A stretch of 64,000 bases of DNA from Robinsoniella sp. (GCA_023664735.1 JAMPFB010000003.1:1-64000); one strand, 5' to 3'. Positions 1 to 7,768 are shown, counted from the stretch's first letter. Translations and numbers: made by a program. The notes: generated by a model from the sequence alone, not told the origin.

Positions 1-140
1 AACGCCAGCGCTTAGCGAGGTATTTTCGAGCTTAGCACTGTTGCGTTTTTATAGGGCGAAAGTGTGGCGACGTAGAAAATATGCTCTATGGAAAACCCGT
101 TCTATGCCTGTGGGCTGAACTGTTATAATTTTTTTCGTAT
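1..140. repeat. Intergenic repeat-rich stretch
   Basis: No gene is visible here. Positions 81-125 resemble 59198-59242: both begin ATGCTCTATG, continue with 18 diverged bases and end TGTGGGCTGAACTGTTA. The first 80 bases contain short direct repeats (CTTAGC twice) and an AACGC/GCGTT inverted pair. This looks like part of a dispersed intergenic repeat whose left part lies outside the window. Confidence 0.45.
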
Positions 141-385
141 TTAATTTTTTATCTGTCTTCCTTCGTGGTTCATATGATAATCTTCACGATAGATCAATTG
201 GGAAATGGGAACGATTTCATAGCCTTGCTCCTTTAATTTACTTATCATGGCATCTAAAGCCTGAGCAGTATATTTAGCACCATTATGGCAAAGAATAATG
301 CTGCCGTTGCCAAGATGTTTGTGTTCTGTGACAGTTTTAATAATGGAATCCACTCCATAATCTTTCCAATCAAGGCTATCCACAT
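141..385 (-). pseudogene. 3' fragment of PdaB-like polysaccharide deacetylase split by the mobile element
   Basis: This is the C-terminal fragment of a NodB-fold polysaccharide deacetylase, starting in frame at VDSLDWKDYG and including the late family motif region ILCHNGAKYT. An apparent start (MTYV) lies inside the element end and is probably not native. Rejoined to the fragment at 27511-28085 it gives a continuous protein of about 270 residues, reading QWDV then DSLDW across the junction. The family removes acetyl groups from peptidoglycan; PdaB-type members act in spore cortex formation. The insertion separates the catalytic N-terminal motifs from this part, so the gene is probably inactive while the element is integrated. 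Confidence 0.88.
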
Positions 386-406
386 ATGTCATAAAAATAA
401 AGTAGT
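379..406 (+). other. attL: left attachment junction
   Basis: The TCCACAT core is at 379-385, followed by the element-side arm TAAAGTAGT at 398-406. That arm is the exact inverted complement of ACTACTTTA at 27485-27493 in the right end. Joined in a circle, the two half-sites form a 54-bp imperfect palindrome centred on the first two bases of the core, the usual layout of a serine-integrase attP. The crossover dinucleotide is therefore inferred to be TC. Confidence 0.75.
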
Positions 407-434
407 CGAAGAATTTATTTCTTCGGCTTTTTTT
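407..434 (+). terminator. Rho-independent terminator just inside the left end
   Basis: CGAAGAA (407-413) pairs with TTCTTCG (419-425) around a 5-base loop and is followed by a T tract. In the circular form this hairpin lies directly downstream of the recombinase gene across attP, so it may be the recombinase terminator. In the integrated form it blocks inward transcription from outside. Confidence 0.7.
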
Positions 435-456
435 GTGAATGAATGGAGGACAAGCT

Positions 457-738
457 ATGGAAAGGTATACGAAGGAATTAAAAAATATACAAAAATCAAT
501 CCGTATGTCAGAAAAGGTATATTTTTATGTGAACAATCAGGAGGGAGAGGGATTTAACAATAAGCTGGAAAATCTTATTTGCAGACAAAAGCCTTTTTTG
601 GAAAAGGAAATTAAGGAATTACAGAAGGAAAAAGAAACGCTGGAGCAGGAGGTTTACCAGCTCCGGGAAGTTATTATGGAAATGGAAAAAGTTTTGGATG
701 GGTTTAGTCAGGTGAAAAAGTTTTTCGAGAAAGACTAA
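457..738 (+). CDS. Small coiled-coil protein, function unknown
   Basis: I do not recognise this 93-residue protein. Its second half (about residues 45-85) is a charged heptad-like coiled coil rich in Lys and Glu (FLEKEIKELQKEKETLEQEV). The start at 457 is chosen over an upstream ATG at 439 because GGAGGA at 445-450 sits six bases before it. It is the first gene inside the left end and is followed 48 bases later by a TTG-started gene. No membrane segment or signal peptide is present. It could be an accessory DNA-processing or regulatory protein. Confidence 0.6.
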   Translation: MERYTKELKNIQKSIRMSEKVYFYVNNQEGEGFNNKLENLICRQKPFLEKEIKELQKEKETLEQEVYQLREVIMEMEKVLDGFSQVKKFFEKD

Positions 739-786
739 TTTATTGAAATTTAAATAATATTAAAAAATCATAAGGAAAAAATAAAA

Positions 787-1632
787 TTGCAAAAAATTAA
801 ATTGATAGTTTTGCAAAACTTAATAGAAAAAAAAGTAACCTCTAAAGAGCTGGATTTCATCCTGCATATATCTCAGTTCCAAAATGAAGCAGGAGAAATC
901 AGAGGGGTATATTATCGTGATTTTTCAGATTGTATGTCCATACAGTCTTTTTATGATGTAAAAGCATCCTTAAAAGAAAAAGGAATCATAGAAGTAAAGA
1001 AAAACAGTGACATTGACTATGATATTACCATTTGCGGAAACGATTTTACGGATAAAGACTTTTCAGCCGGCTATATCAACACAAGCCATGCTGTATTCAA
1101 GAACCGGAATTTTAAGGCGATGAAAGCGAATGAAAAGCTTATGGTTATGGATTTGATGAAGATTACCTACAGCAATAAGGGAAGCTGGCAAATTGGTGCC
1201 AGTAAGTTTTTAGAGAGATATAAAGGGCTTTTTGGCGTGACCCTGCGTGTGATCCGGAGCTATATGCACAGCATAAAGCAGTTTTTCCATGTTTCCTTGC
1301 GTAAATTTAAATACCTCATTATTCCAAAACAGGATATTTACCATCAGGACCCGGGAGAAAGAAGTGGAAACCAGATTTATGCAGAATCAATTGTAAGAAC
1401 TCTGTGCAGACGCACTAAAATCAAGGAATACGTGGAGAGGGATTTAGAAGATACGGCAGCCCTGATATGGCAGTACCAAGGAAGATTCCAAAGCCTGTCC
1501 CTAGACATTGTAGATGCTCTGGGAGAAGCATTGAATAAGAGCCTGAATATCATAAATGCGGATTCAGCAGAGAAAAAGCAGCATAAGTTAAATCCAAGAC
1601 TGATACATAAAAAACTATTAGAAATGCTATAA
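787..1632 (+). CDS. Putative DNA-binding replication-type protein of the element
   Basis: A 281-residue basic protein with a TTG start preceded by AAGGA at about 772-776. The N-terminal 90 residues look like a winged-helix module (SKELDFILHIS then SFYDVKASLKEKGIIEV), the layout seen in plasmid replication initiators and in regulators. The middle (IRSYMHSIKQFFHVSLRKFK) is strongly basic. An iteron-like array lies about 160 bases downstream, which favours a replication or copy-control role. This is inference from layout; I cannot assign a named family. A strong terminator follows at 1728. Confidence 0.5.
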   Translation: MQKIKLIVLQNLIEKKVTSKELDFILHISQFQNEAGEIRGVYYRDFSDCMSIQSFYDVKASLKEKGIIEVKKNSDIDYDITICGNDFTDKDFSAGYINTSHAVFKNRNFKAMKANEKLMVMDLMKITYSNKGSWQIGASKFLERYKGLFGVTLRVIRSYMHSIKQFFHVSLRKFKYLIIPKQDIYHQDPGERSGNQIYAESIVRTLCRRTKIKEYVERDLEDTAALIWQYQGRFQSLSLDIVDALGEALNKSLNIINADSAEKKQHKLNPRLIHKKLLEML

Positions 1633-1727
1633 GAACTTATTATCTATATAATAGGTCTGTTTTTCGTCCATGAAATATAGAGTTTATAAGTGGATAGAGA
1701 AAAAAATCAAATATTTTTTACAAACAG

Positions 1728-1767
1728 CCGTTTGAAAAGCAGATTTTCAGACGGTATTTTCTTTTTT
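1728..1767 (+). terminator. Rho-independent terminator
   Basis: CCGTTTGAAAA pairs with TTTTCAGACGG (one G-T pair) between 1728 and 1754 and is followed by a T-rich tract. It ends the transcript of the 787-1632 gene. Confidence 0.75.
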
Positions 1768-1788
1768 ATGGATATTTCTGAAAAGTAG

Positions 1789-1898
1789 CATTCAAATATC
1801 ATGACAATATTTTTCTTCCCATTCAAATATCATGGAACTATTTTTTAATACGTTCAAAAAACAAGGATATATATAAAGGAATCCATTCAAATTCCATG
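1789..1898 (+). repeat. Iteron-like array of four 15-bp repeats
   Basis: CATTCAAATATCATG occurs at 1789 and 1820. A degenerate copy, CGTTCAAAAAACAAG, is at 1851 and a near copy, CATTCAAATTCCATG, at 1884. Start-to-start spacings are 31, 31 and 33 bases, about three helical turns, so all copies present the same DNA face. This is the arrangement of replication iterons or a multi-site operator. It lies between a putative DNA-binding gene and the mobilization genes. Confidence 0.6.
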
Positions 1899-2051
1899 TT
1901 TGTGGATAACTTTGGAAATGCCGTAAAAGTGCGGAAAAATGTTTTTTGGGAGCAAAGTATATGTATTCTTTTATTTATATTCTTTCCTCAGATTCAATCT
2001 ATAAATCCAAAGATGGGTTTTAACACTAATTTAAGTATACTTTGAATTACA

Positions 2052-2115
2052 AACTGCATCTTGATTTTATGGTTCTTTTGCAGTTAAGCTAAAAGTGTAA
2101 CTAATATGTAACCGA
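2052..2115 (+). other. Candidate oriT or mobilization-gene control region
   Basis: AACTGCA (2052-2058) and TGCAGTT (2079-2085) form an inverted repeat. It is followed by GTGTAACTAATATGTAACC, with two GTAAC-type units, just upstream of the MobC-like gene. A short palindrome AAGTATACTT precedes it at about 2033. Transfer origins of MOBP elements usually combine an inverted repeat with an adjacent nick site next to the accessory gene. No nick consensus is recognised, so this rests on position and structure only. The rest of 1899-2142 is AT-rich and non-coding. Confidence 0.35.
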
Positions 2116-2142
2116 AAAAAGAAAACAGGAGTATACAAACCA

Positions 2143-2556
2143 ATGCTGGGAAGAGGAAAAAGACCAAGACAAAATGTAACGATAGGATTTGAGATAGAGA
2201 CCTATGAGGAATTAAAACGGATTGCGGCCATAGAAAATATATCTTTCAATCAGGTAGTCAGAAATTACTGCAGGCAGGGCATAAAAGGAAGGCTCACTGC
2301 CGACAATTCAGATGAAATCGTACAGATCATCCGGGAACAGCTCCGGGATGTGATGAAGCCGCAGGTGGAAAGGCTTGCCTCCCTGAATGCCAAAGCCTGC
2401 ATACAGGCATACACTTCCTCATTGCTGTGCGCAGAAACCATTAACCGGCTCGTGCCGCCGGAAAAGCAGGAAGATGTGGTAGAAATATATGAAAGGGCGA
2501 AAAAGCAGGGAGTCCGGATTATGAGGACAGACCGGATTGCCCCGGATGAAGAATAG
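2143..2556 (+). CDS. MobC-like relaxosome accessory protein
   Basis: This 137-residue protein starts with a basic tail and then a ribbon-helix-helix-like segment (NVTIGFEIETYEELKRIA ... SFNQVVRNYCRQGI), typical of MobC/relaxosome proteins that bind oriT and help the relaxase nick DNA. The C-terminal half is helical and charged. The relaxase gene begins 30 bases downstream, consistent with a mobilization operon. The ribosome site is ACAGGAG, about 11 bases upstream. A CopG-like repressor is the alternative; the neighbour argues for MobC. Confidence 0.7.
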   Translation: MLGRGKRPRQNVTIGFEIETYEELKRIAAIENISFNQVVRNYCRQGIKGRLTADNSDEIVQIIREQLRDVMKPQVERLASLNAKACIQAYTSSLLCAETINRLVPPEKQEDVVEIYERAKKQGVRIMRTDRIAPDEE

Positions 2557-2586
2557 AGTAAAGGATAGAGAAAGGAAACAGGGAAG

Positions 2587-5298
2587 ATGCCAGTCAAGCC
2601 GCTCATCAGCAAGATCAGATGCCCTTCCCCTAATAAAAGGGGAACCATCAAAAGAAATATAAATTACGTGGAGTATATCGCAACCAGGGAAGGGGTGGAC
2701 CTTACCGATATAGAAGGGACAAGGGAATTGGAGCAGGACATAAAAAGCCATTATGAATCAGGAAATGACACCTATGTAAAATATATAGCAGAAAGGCCAA
2801 ACAGCAACGGCCTTTTTGGAAACATAGACACGTCCGACCTGAAGGCGGTCAGCAGGCATTTAGGAGATCTGTCAAAAGAAGGACGGAACATATACAGGGG
2901 AATCGTGTCCTTATCGGAAGAGGACGCATTGAACCTTGGCTATGATCAAAAACAAAAATGGGCTGATTATATGCGTTCGGTCATTCCGGACGTGGCAAAG
3001 GAATTTGGCATAGAAATATCAAAATTGCAGTGGACGGCTGCTGTCCATATGGAAAAAGGGCATCCCCACTGCCACTATATGTTCTGGAGCACAGAGGATA
3101 AGATCAGCAGCCCTTATATCCATAAGTCCAAGCAGAGCAGGATCCGGGAATTCCTGTCAAAAGAGATGTTCAAGGAAGAAAGGGCGCTGCTGGTAGCAGA
3201 AAAAGAGGCTAAGCGGGAGCTGATTACCCAGTTTGGCAAAAGGATGTTAAAAGAAGAGCTGCAGCAGCTCCTTACGGAAAAAGAAAGCAGTACAGCTTCC
3301 ATTCTGGGAAAAGTCAGAAAGGAACATTTGGAGGACTTTGGAAAGCAGCTAAGCCGGATAGCGGATAAGCTTCCTGAATCCGGAAGGCTGGATTATAAGT
3401 TGCTTCCGCCAGAAGCAAAGGAAAAGGTGGATGACATGGTGGCAAAAGTCCTTGAGCTGCCGGCAATGAAAAAGGAATATGCAGCTTATCTGAAAGCAGT
3501 GGAGAATATTTCAAAAACTTATTCCCCATCTGACAGACATCACAAATATAATATTGACAAGGCAGATAAGGATATCCGGAAAAGAATGGCAAATATCATA
3601 TTGAAATCAAGCAAAGAGGTATTGAGGGACAAGGATTTCTGGAGTCGATATTCTGATTCTGCTTTTGAGGAAAAAGGCTCAGATCGGACAATGGAGCCAG
3701 AGGCAGAAGAAAAAGGAATGGAGGCTTCCGAAGCTGAAAATTCAGATAGGATAGCGGATAAGGAATTCCAATATGAATATTCCAAAAGATATAAAGAAGC
3801 CTTGGAGCATATCTACAATCCGGAAAAAAGAGATATCCAAAAAGCTGTAGAAATGCTGGAAAAGGAAGCTTTGGGAAAAAACGTGCTTGCCTGCATGGAG
3901 CTTGGAAAGCTATATGAAAGAGGCCTTCCGGAAACAGGAAAAGATATGGAGAAGAGCCATGCATATTACAAAAAGGCTTTTGACGGACTGAACCAGCTCA
4001 ATAGCCGGCTTGTGGCATTTGAAGAATGGGAAAAAAGGAGGAAATCCAATTATGAATATAAAATTGGAAAGATGTATGAGAATGGACAGGGCACGGAACA
4101 AGACTATAAAAAAGCAATGGAATTTTATGAAAAATCAGCAGTAAGAAATGAGTATGCAGCATTTTCACTAGGGAACATGTATCTTAGGGAAAAAGGGATT
4201 AAATATACAGAAGAGAACCGGAAGAAAATGATAAAAACCGGACTGCATTACATGAAGATAGCAGCGGATAAAGGGTTCCCATATGCAGCATACACTTATG
4301 CAAAAAAGCATGAAACAGAGCCTTTCCTGAAGGAAAACACTTCAGAAACAGTGGCAGTGCAGAATGAGTACTATTCCAAAGCATTTAAGGGATTTGAAAA
4401 GATGCTTAAGGAAAGAGAAGACGATTTCCTTTTGTACAGGCTGGGAACCATGCACTATGAAGGGCAGGGAACGGAAAAAAGCCAGAAGGAAGCATTAAAG
4501 TATTTCCAAAGATCTGCAGAGCTGAACAACGCCAATGCCCAATATGCCCTTGGAAAGACTTATTCAGATAAGGAATCCGGATATTATGACTTAAAAAAGG
4601 CTGTCGAGAATCTGCAGAAGGCTGCTGAACAGAATCTGGACCATGCCAAGATCGCATTGGCAAAAATCTATATGAATGCGGAAGAATCATTTTATGACAT
4701 GAAGAAAGCGAAGGATTTATATGAACAGGCTGCCGCCCATGACAATGAGACAGCATTCTATCAGTTAGGCAAGCTCCATTCCAATCAGGAGCAGGGCTTT
4801 TATGATCTGGACAAAGCAATTGAGTATTTTGAGCAAGCGGCCGGGAAAGGAAATGAATATGCCCAATATGCCCTTGGAAAAATCTATCTGGACGAGCCAC
4901 AGGTGTCTGATATAAAAAAGGGAATGGGCTATTTGGAAAAAGCTTCGGAGCAGGGGAATGCCTATGCCAAGATAAAGCTTGGAGTCGTCTATCTATATGG
5001 AAGATATCATGGAATAGAAAAGAATGAGGAGCTTGGAATGAAATATCTGAAGGAAGCGGAAGGGGAAGGAAACGAAGCTGCTACAGAGATAATGAAAAAT
5101 TATGAGGACATGCAGAAGAACCGTTTAAATTCAGTCGCCTACCAATGCCTTCGGGGAATGTTTCAGGCTCTGTCTGATGGGAGGCAGAACCATGAGACTT
5201 TTAGCAGCTTAAGGAAATTTAAGACGAAATCGGCGGAACAGAGAAGGATTGATGCAAGGAAGAATGATAAGGTGGAGGAAGAGTTTCTTCCAGAATAA
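2587..5298 (+). CDS. MOBP-type relaxase fused to Sel1-like repeats
   Basis: The 903-residue protein has an N-terminal relaxase domain (about residues 1-230). It carries the conserved start NYVEYIATREGV and the metal-binding motif HMEKGHPHCHYMFW, with H154, H159, H161 and H163. This enzyme would nick oriT, stay bound to the 5' end and lead the strand into a recipient. I place it near the MobP3 group by resemblance. Residues about 190-390 are charged and helical. From about 395 to 850 there are many Sel1/TPR-like repeats (patterns such as AQYALGKIYLDE and KAIEYFEQAAGKGN), expected to form a protein-binding solenoid. The fusion may dock onto a helper element's machinery. Confidence 0.85.
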   Translation: MPVKPLISKIRCPSPNKRGTIKRNINYVEYIATREGVDLTDIEGTRELEQDIKSHYESGNDTYVKYIAERPNSNGLFGNIDTSDLKAVSRHLGDLSKEGRNIYRGIVSLSEEDALNLGYDQKQKWADYMRSVIPDVAKEFGIEISKLQWTAAVHMEKGHPHCHYMFWSTEDKISSPYIHKSKQSRIREFLSKEMFKEERALLVAEKEAKRELITQFGKRMLKEELQQLLTEKESSTASILGKVRKEHLEDFGKQLSRIADKLPESGRLDYKLLPPEAKEKVDDMVAKVLELPAMKKEYAAYLKAVENISKTYSPSDRHHKYNIDKADKDIRKRMANIILKSSKEVLRDKDFWSRYSDSAFEEKGSDRTMEPEAEEKGMEASEAENSDRIADKEFQYEYSKRYKEALEHIYNPEKRDIQKAVEMLEKEALGKNVLACMELGKLYERGLPETGKDMEKSHAYYKKAFDGLNQLNSRLVAFEEWEKRRKSNYEYKIGKMYENGQGTEQDYKKAMEFYEKSAVRNEYAAFSLGNMYLREKGIKYTEENRKKMIKTGLHYMKIAADKGFPYAAYTYAKKHETEPFLKENTSETVAVQNEYYSKAFKGFEKMLKEREDDFLLYRLGTMHYEGQGTEKSQKEALKYFQRSAELNNANAQYALGKTYSDKESGYYDLKKAVENLQKAAEQNLDHAKIALAKIYMNAEESFYDMKKAKDLYEQAAAHDNETAFYQLGKLHSNQEQGFYDLDKAIEYFEQAAGKGNEYAQYALGKIYLDEPQVSDIKKGMGYLEKASEQGNAYAKIKLGVVYLYGRYHGIEKNEELGMKYLKEAEGEGNEAATEIMKNYEDMQKNRLNSVAYQCLRGMFQALSDGRQNHETFSSLRKFKTKSAEQRRIDARKNDKVEEEFLPE

Positions 5299-5600
5299 AT
5301 TATATACTATAATAGATATCTTTTTTAACATTATACATAATATCAATGATGAAAAAGCGGTCTTGTATACATATACGAATTATAATAGTTCTAATAGAAA
5401 GCGTGAACTACCCATTGTCTAAAGCCAATGGGTAGTTCACATAGAATCTGTTGTAATGGTGGGTACAACTTTGTATCTATGCGCTAATCGGAGTTCAAAA
5501 GATGGAATATATAAGATAGCAAATGCTTTTAAGTGATTGTTGGGTATTGCCTGTAAAAAGAACCCAGAGGTTGCAGCCTCTGGGTTTTCATTGATAAAAA
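5299..5600. other. Intergenic: strong palindrome and orphan toxin-type terminator
   Basis: GTGAACTACCCATTG (5403-5417) pairs perfectly with CAATGGGTAGTTCAC (5426-5440) but lacks a T tract. A second hairpin, AACCCAGAGG/CCTCTGGGTT at 5561-5586 followed by TTCATT, matches the terminator of the toxin-like gene at 6093. A GGTACAACTT segment like those in the antisense RNAs near 15290 and 19847 occurs at 5461-5470. These parts suggest the remnant of another toxin-antitoxin unit that has lost its reading frame. Confidence 0.45.
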
Positions 5601-5603
5601 TTA

Positions 5604-5632
5604 TTGTATAAGATATTAGAATCTGATACAAT
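5604..5632 (+). promoter_or_regulatory. Promoter of toxin-like gene 1
   Basis: TTGTAT (5604-5609), a 17-base spacer and TACAAT (5627-5632) form a SigA-type promoter. It lies 45 bases before the small reading frame at 5677. Confidence 0.65.
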
Positions 5633-5676
5633 ACATTCATTGTCGTATCCCACCGGCATAGGAGGGAGGTGTGGCA

Positions 5677-5772
5677 ATGTCCAATCTTGTTTCCTTTTTA
5701 GTCTCGGTTATGGCTGGTATAGTTAGCTGCTATATCTGCAAGTGGTTAGACAGAGACGATGACGACAATTAG
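5677..5772 (+). CDS. Type I toxin-like membrane peptide 1 (31 aa)
   Basis: A 31-residue peptide with one hydrophobic segment (LVSFLVSVMAGIVSCYIC) followed by KWLDRD and an Asp-rich tail. GGAGGGAGG lies just upstream of the ATG at 5677, and upstream CCCACC could pair with it. A promoter precedes it and a hairpin terminator follows. Single-helix peptides of this size with an antisense RNA are typical type I toxins that depolarise the membrane. The peptide at 6093 is a clear paralogue. Function is inferred from architecture; no named family is claimed. Confidence 0.68.
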   Translation: MSNLVSFLVSVMAGIVSCYICKWLDRDDDDN

Positions 5773-5799
5773 CCCATACGGAAGCTCAACCGTAAATTG

Positions 5800-5870
5800 A
5801 GAAGAAACCCCACGAGTTGCGACCTCGTGGGGTTTCGTTTTGTGACAATGCCACTAGTTTCCTTTTGCCT
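5800..5870 (-). ncRNA. Predicted antisense antitoxin RNA 1
   Basis: A minus-strand promoter with -35 TTGATT (5900-5905), a 17-base spacer and -10 TATACT (5877-5882) points toward the toxin gene. The transcript would start near 5870 and enter the perfect hairpin 5805-5835 (AAACCCCACGAG and its complement), which also ends the toxin mRNA. It would be complementary to the toxin 3' untranslated region. Ends are estimates. Confidence 0.55.
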
Positions 5871-5919
5871 AGGCATAGTATAGCATATGCCCTTGACAAA
5901 ATCAAGTATTCCTGTTTTT
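5864..5919. repeat. 56-bp direct repeat, copy 1 (copy 2 at 6274-6329)
   Basis: Both copies run from TTTGCCTAGGCATAG to TATTCCTGTTTTT without a difference, and near-identity continues for about 35 more bases. The repeat contains the antisense promoter of each toxin unit, so the two units arose by tandem duplication. Confidence 0.85.
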
Positions 5920-5973
5920 GGCACAATTATACAGATACAATACAGATATATTTTGCAGAGAAAGATAGGTGTC

Positions 5974-6015
5974 AGGAAGAATGGGAAGACTAGAGAAGAG
6001 TTTCTTCCGGAATAG
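5974..6015 (+). pseudogene. Duplicated tail of the relaxase gene
   Basis: This 42-base segment matches the last 42 bases of the relaxase gene (5257-5298). Both begin AGGAAGAATG and end GAGTTTCTTCC followed by GGAATAG or AGAATAA. It lies between the two toxin units. The duplication therefore included the relaxase end plus one toxin unit, or the element was assembled by recombination here. Confidence 0.7.
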
Positions 6016-6016
6016 A

Positions 6017-6045
6017 TTGTGCCTGTCAAAATATTTTGATATAAT
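6017..6045 (+). promoter_or_regulatory. Promoter of toxin-like gene 2
   Basis: TTGTGC (6017-6022), a 17-base spacer and TATAAT (6040-6045) lie just after the duplicated relaxase tail and 48 bases before the small reading frame. Confidence 0.65.
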
Positions 6046-6092
6046 GCATTTGTTGTCACCCCTATACTGGCAACAGAAAGGGGGAACACACT

Positions 6093-6182
6093 TTGTTAGT
6101 ATCGTTTATGCTTTCCGTGTTGGCTAGTATGGTTTCTTACTATATTTGCAAATGGTTAGACGGAAAGGACGACAACAACTAA
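6093..6182 (+). CDS. Type I toxin-like membrane peptide 2 (29 aa)
   Basis: Paralogue of the peptide at 5677: LVSFMLSVLASMVSYYICKW aligns with LVSFLVSVMAGIVSCYICKW. The start is a TTG at 6093, placed eight bases after AAAGGGGG; the next ATG (6108) would cut into the hydrophobic helix. An upstream CACCCCT at about 6058 can pair with AGGGGG and hide the ribosome site, a usual feature of type I toxin mRNAs. The hairpin terminator is at 6213-6242. Confidence 0.65.
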   Translation: MLVSFMLSVLASMVSYYICKWLDGKDDNN

Positions 6183-6204
6183 CCTCGGTCTGCTCCACCG
6201 CAAA

Positions 6205-6280
6205 AAGAGAAGAAAACCCAGAGGCGGCATCCTCTGGGTTTTCATTTTGCACACACTTTGTATGCTAGTATCGTTTGCCT
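6205..6280 (-). ncRNA. Predicted antisense antitoxin RNA 2
   Basis: The minus-strand promoter is identical to that of unit 1: TTGATT at 6310-6315, a 17-base spacer and TATACT at 6287-6292. The RNA would run from about 6280 into hairpin 6213-6242 (AAAACCCAGAGG and its complement), followed on the minus strand by a T-rich run. Bounds are approximate. Confidence 0.55.
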
Positions 6281-6329
6281 AGGCATAGTATAGCATATGC
6301 CCTTGACAAAATCAAGTATTCCTGTTTTT

Positions 6330-6877
6330 TGCCCAATTATACAGATGTAATGCAGATATTTTAGGTGAGCAGGTGGCATTTTGCTGGAAAGAGATAAGTA
6401 TTGACAATTTCCACGCTCTCCGAGGGCAAGGGCTGTCTGCCCCTTGACCCCGACAAAGAACCGGTTCCTTGACCCCGAACCTTGGATTTCATCCAAGGCA
6501 GGAATAGGTCGGTTACAAAAGAGTAACCTCCGGCGATACAGATACAGGCAGAGCCTATATCGACAGGGCTTCAAAAAACGGTTACAAACCGGTTTTTGGT
6601 AAAAAAATTCAGTTAGATATATGTTTTTATTATCTGTTAAGGCTTATTTTACGGCTTTTTTTACGGTTACATTTCAAAAATCCACCTGCTCCACAAAAGC
6701 CTATATGCTTACAAATATTTTGTAATACATAACAAATATAAAATTGGATTACAAATTGCGTATTGAAATTATTGCAGAAGTATATTATATTAAAAAAGAA
6801 GGAAACATATTTGGCGCCAAATTCCTTTCCAGCGAACAGAACCGGTATCTTTGCCGGAAGAAAGAGAGGAAACAAAT
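6330..6877. other. Non-coding region upstream of parA with several inverted repeats
   Basis: No convincing gene is present. The region holds a direct repeat CCTTGACCCCGA (6442-6453 and 6467-6478) in a GC-richer patch. Hairpins include CCTTGGA/TCCAAGG (6480-6498), GGTTAC/GTAACC (6511-6528) and a terminator-like CGGTT/AACCG flanked by A and T runs (6573-6598). A 14-bp perfect palindrome ATTTGGCGCCAAAT sits at 6809-6822, 56 bases before parA. The palindrome is a candidate ParA/ParB operator or centromere-like site. Confidence 0.45.
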
Positions 6878-7735
6878 ATGTGTAAAACAATTAGTATCAT
6901 CAACAACAAAGGTGGAGTCGGAAAGACGACTTCTACCAGTATCATTTCTGAATTATTAGCCTATCTTGGCAAAAAAGTCTTAGTAGTCGATCTGGACCAG
7001 CAGTCAAACCTGTCTATGATGTTAGGGCAGTATGCGGAAGACAGTGAAGAAGTATTAAATGGAGCAGCAGCTCCGGATGTCTTAAACATATCTGATTTAT
7101 TTAAACACAGGTATAGAAGCAGGGAAGATGTGCTTGCTGTAATCAGTCGTACAGGCATTCCAAATCTGGAAATCATACCATCAAGCAAGCGGCACAAAAA
7201 CACAGGCTTGAACATAACAGCAAATCAAACCGGGAATAACAATATCATTTTGAAAAAAGCATTGGCAGAAATAAAAGAAGAGTATGACTTTATTTTAATT
7301 GACAATGCTCCGGCTAACGACGTGCTGACAGTGAACAGCATGTTTGCATCCGATTTGGTATTAGTGCCGGTAAGGGTAGAAGGATTTTCTTATAAAGGTC
7401 TTCGGGAAACAATTGATACGATTCTGTATATCAAGGAAGAGCATTTTATTGAGTCAATTGAATTTGCCGGGGCTTTCATCACTCAGGCAGAGCCCAACAC
7501 CAATATCTATAAAGGGATCATGGAGAATTACAGGGAGGAATTGGGAGAAAAATTCTTGAGAACAGCAATCCGGAAGGATATTAAGGTATCAGAAATTGAG
7601 ACAAACTTCCGCCCGGTGTTAGAATATTGCCCTAATACAAATGTGGTCTTTGATTATGCAAGGCTCATTTTGGAATTGGGGTTGCTGGATGAAAAAACAG
7701 AAGAACAATTGAAACAGTGTATTGGAGTTGCTTAA
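6878..7735 (+). CDS. parA: ParA-family partition ATPase
   Basis: A 285-residue ParA/Soj-type ATPase with the deviant Walker A motif KGGVGKTT at about residues 11-18, the VVDLDQQSN switch and LIDNAPAND as Walker B. The start at 6878 follows GAGAGGAAAC; the longer frame from 6851 has no good ribosome site. With the ParB gene 33 bases downstream it forms a partition operon that would segregate a circular or replicating form of the element. Some ICE relatives use such pairs for stability during replication before transfer. Confidence 0.92.
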   Translation: MCKTISIINNKGGVGKTTSTSIISELLAYLGKKVLVVDLDQQSNLSMMLGQYAEDSEEVLNGAAAPDVLNISDLFKHRYRSREDVLAVISRTGIPNLEIIPSSKRHKNTGLNITANQTGNNNIILKKALAEIKEEYDFILIDNAPANDVLTVNSMFASDLVLVPVRVEGFSYKGLRETIDTILYIKEEHFIESIEFAGAFITQAEPNTNIYKGIMENYREELGEKFLRTAIRKDIKVSEIETNFRPVLEYCPNTNVVFDYARLILELGLLDEKTEEQLKQCIGVA

Positions 7736-7768
7736 AGCAGAGTCAATAAAAATCAGGAGGAGAACCAG

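Noticed and set aside
1789..1898. Possible CRISPR array
   Set aside because: Repeats are 15 bp with AT-rich gaps of about 16 bases and no cas genes. The phasing fits iterons better.
5437..5640. 67-codon minus-strand frame
   Set aside because: It spans hairpins and the toxin 1 promoter, has no ribosome site, and is better explained as regulatory DNA.
6242..6574. 110-codon minus-strand frame
   Set aside because: It crosses the direct repeat with the antisense promoter and several inverted repeats; no start signal.
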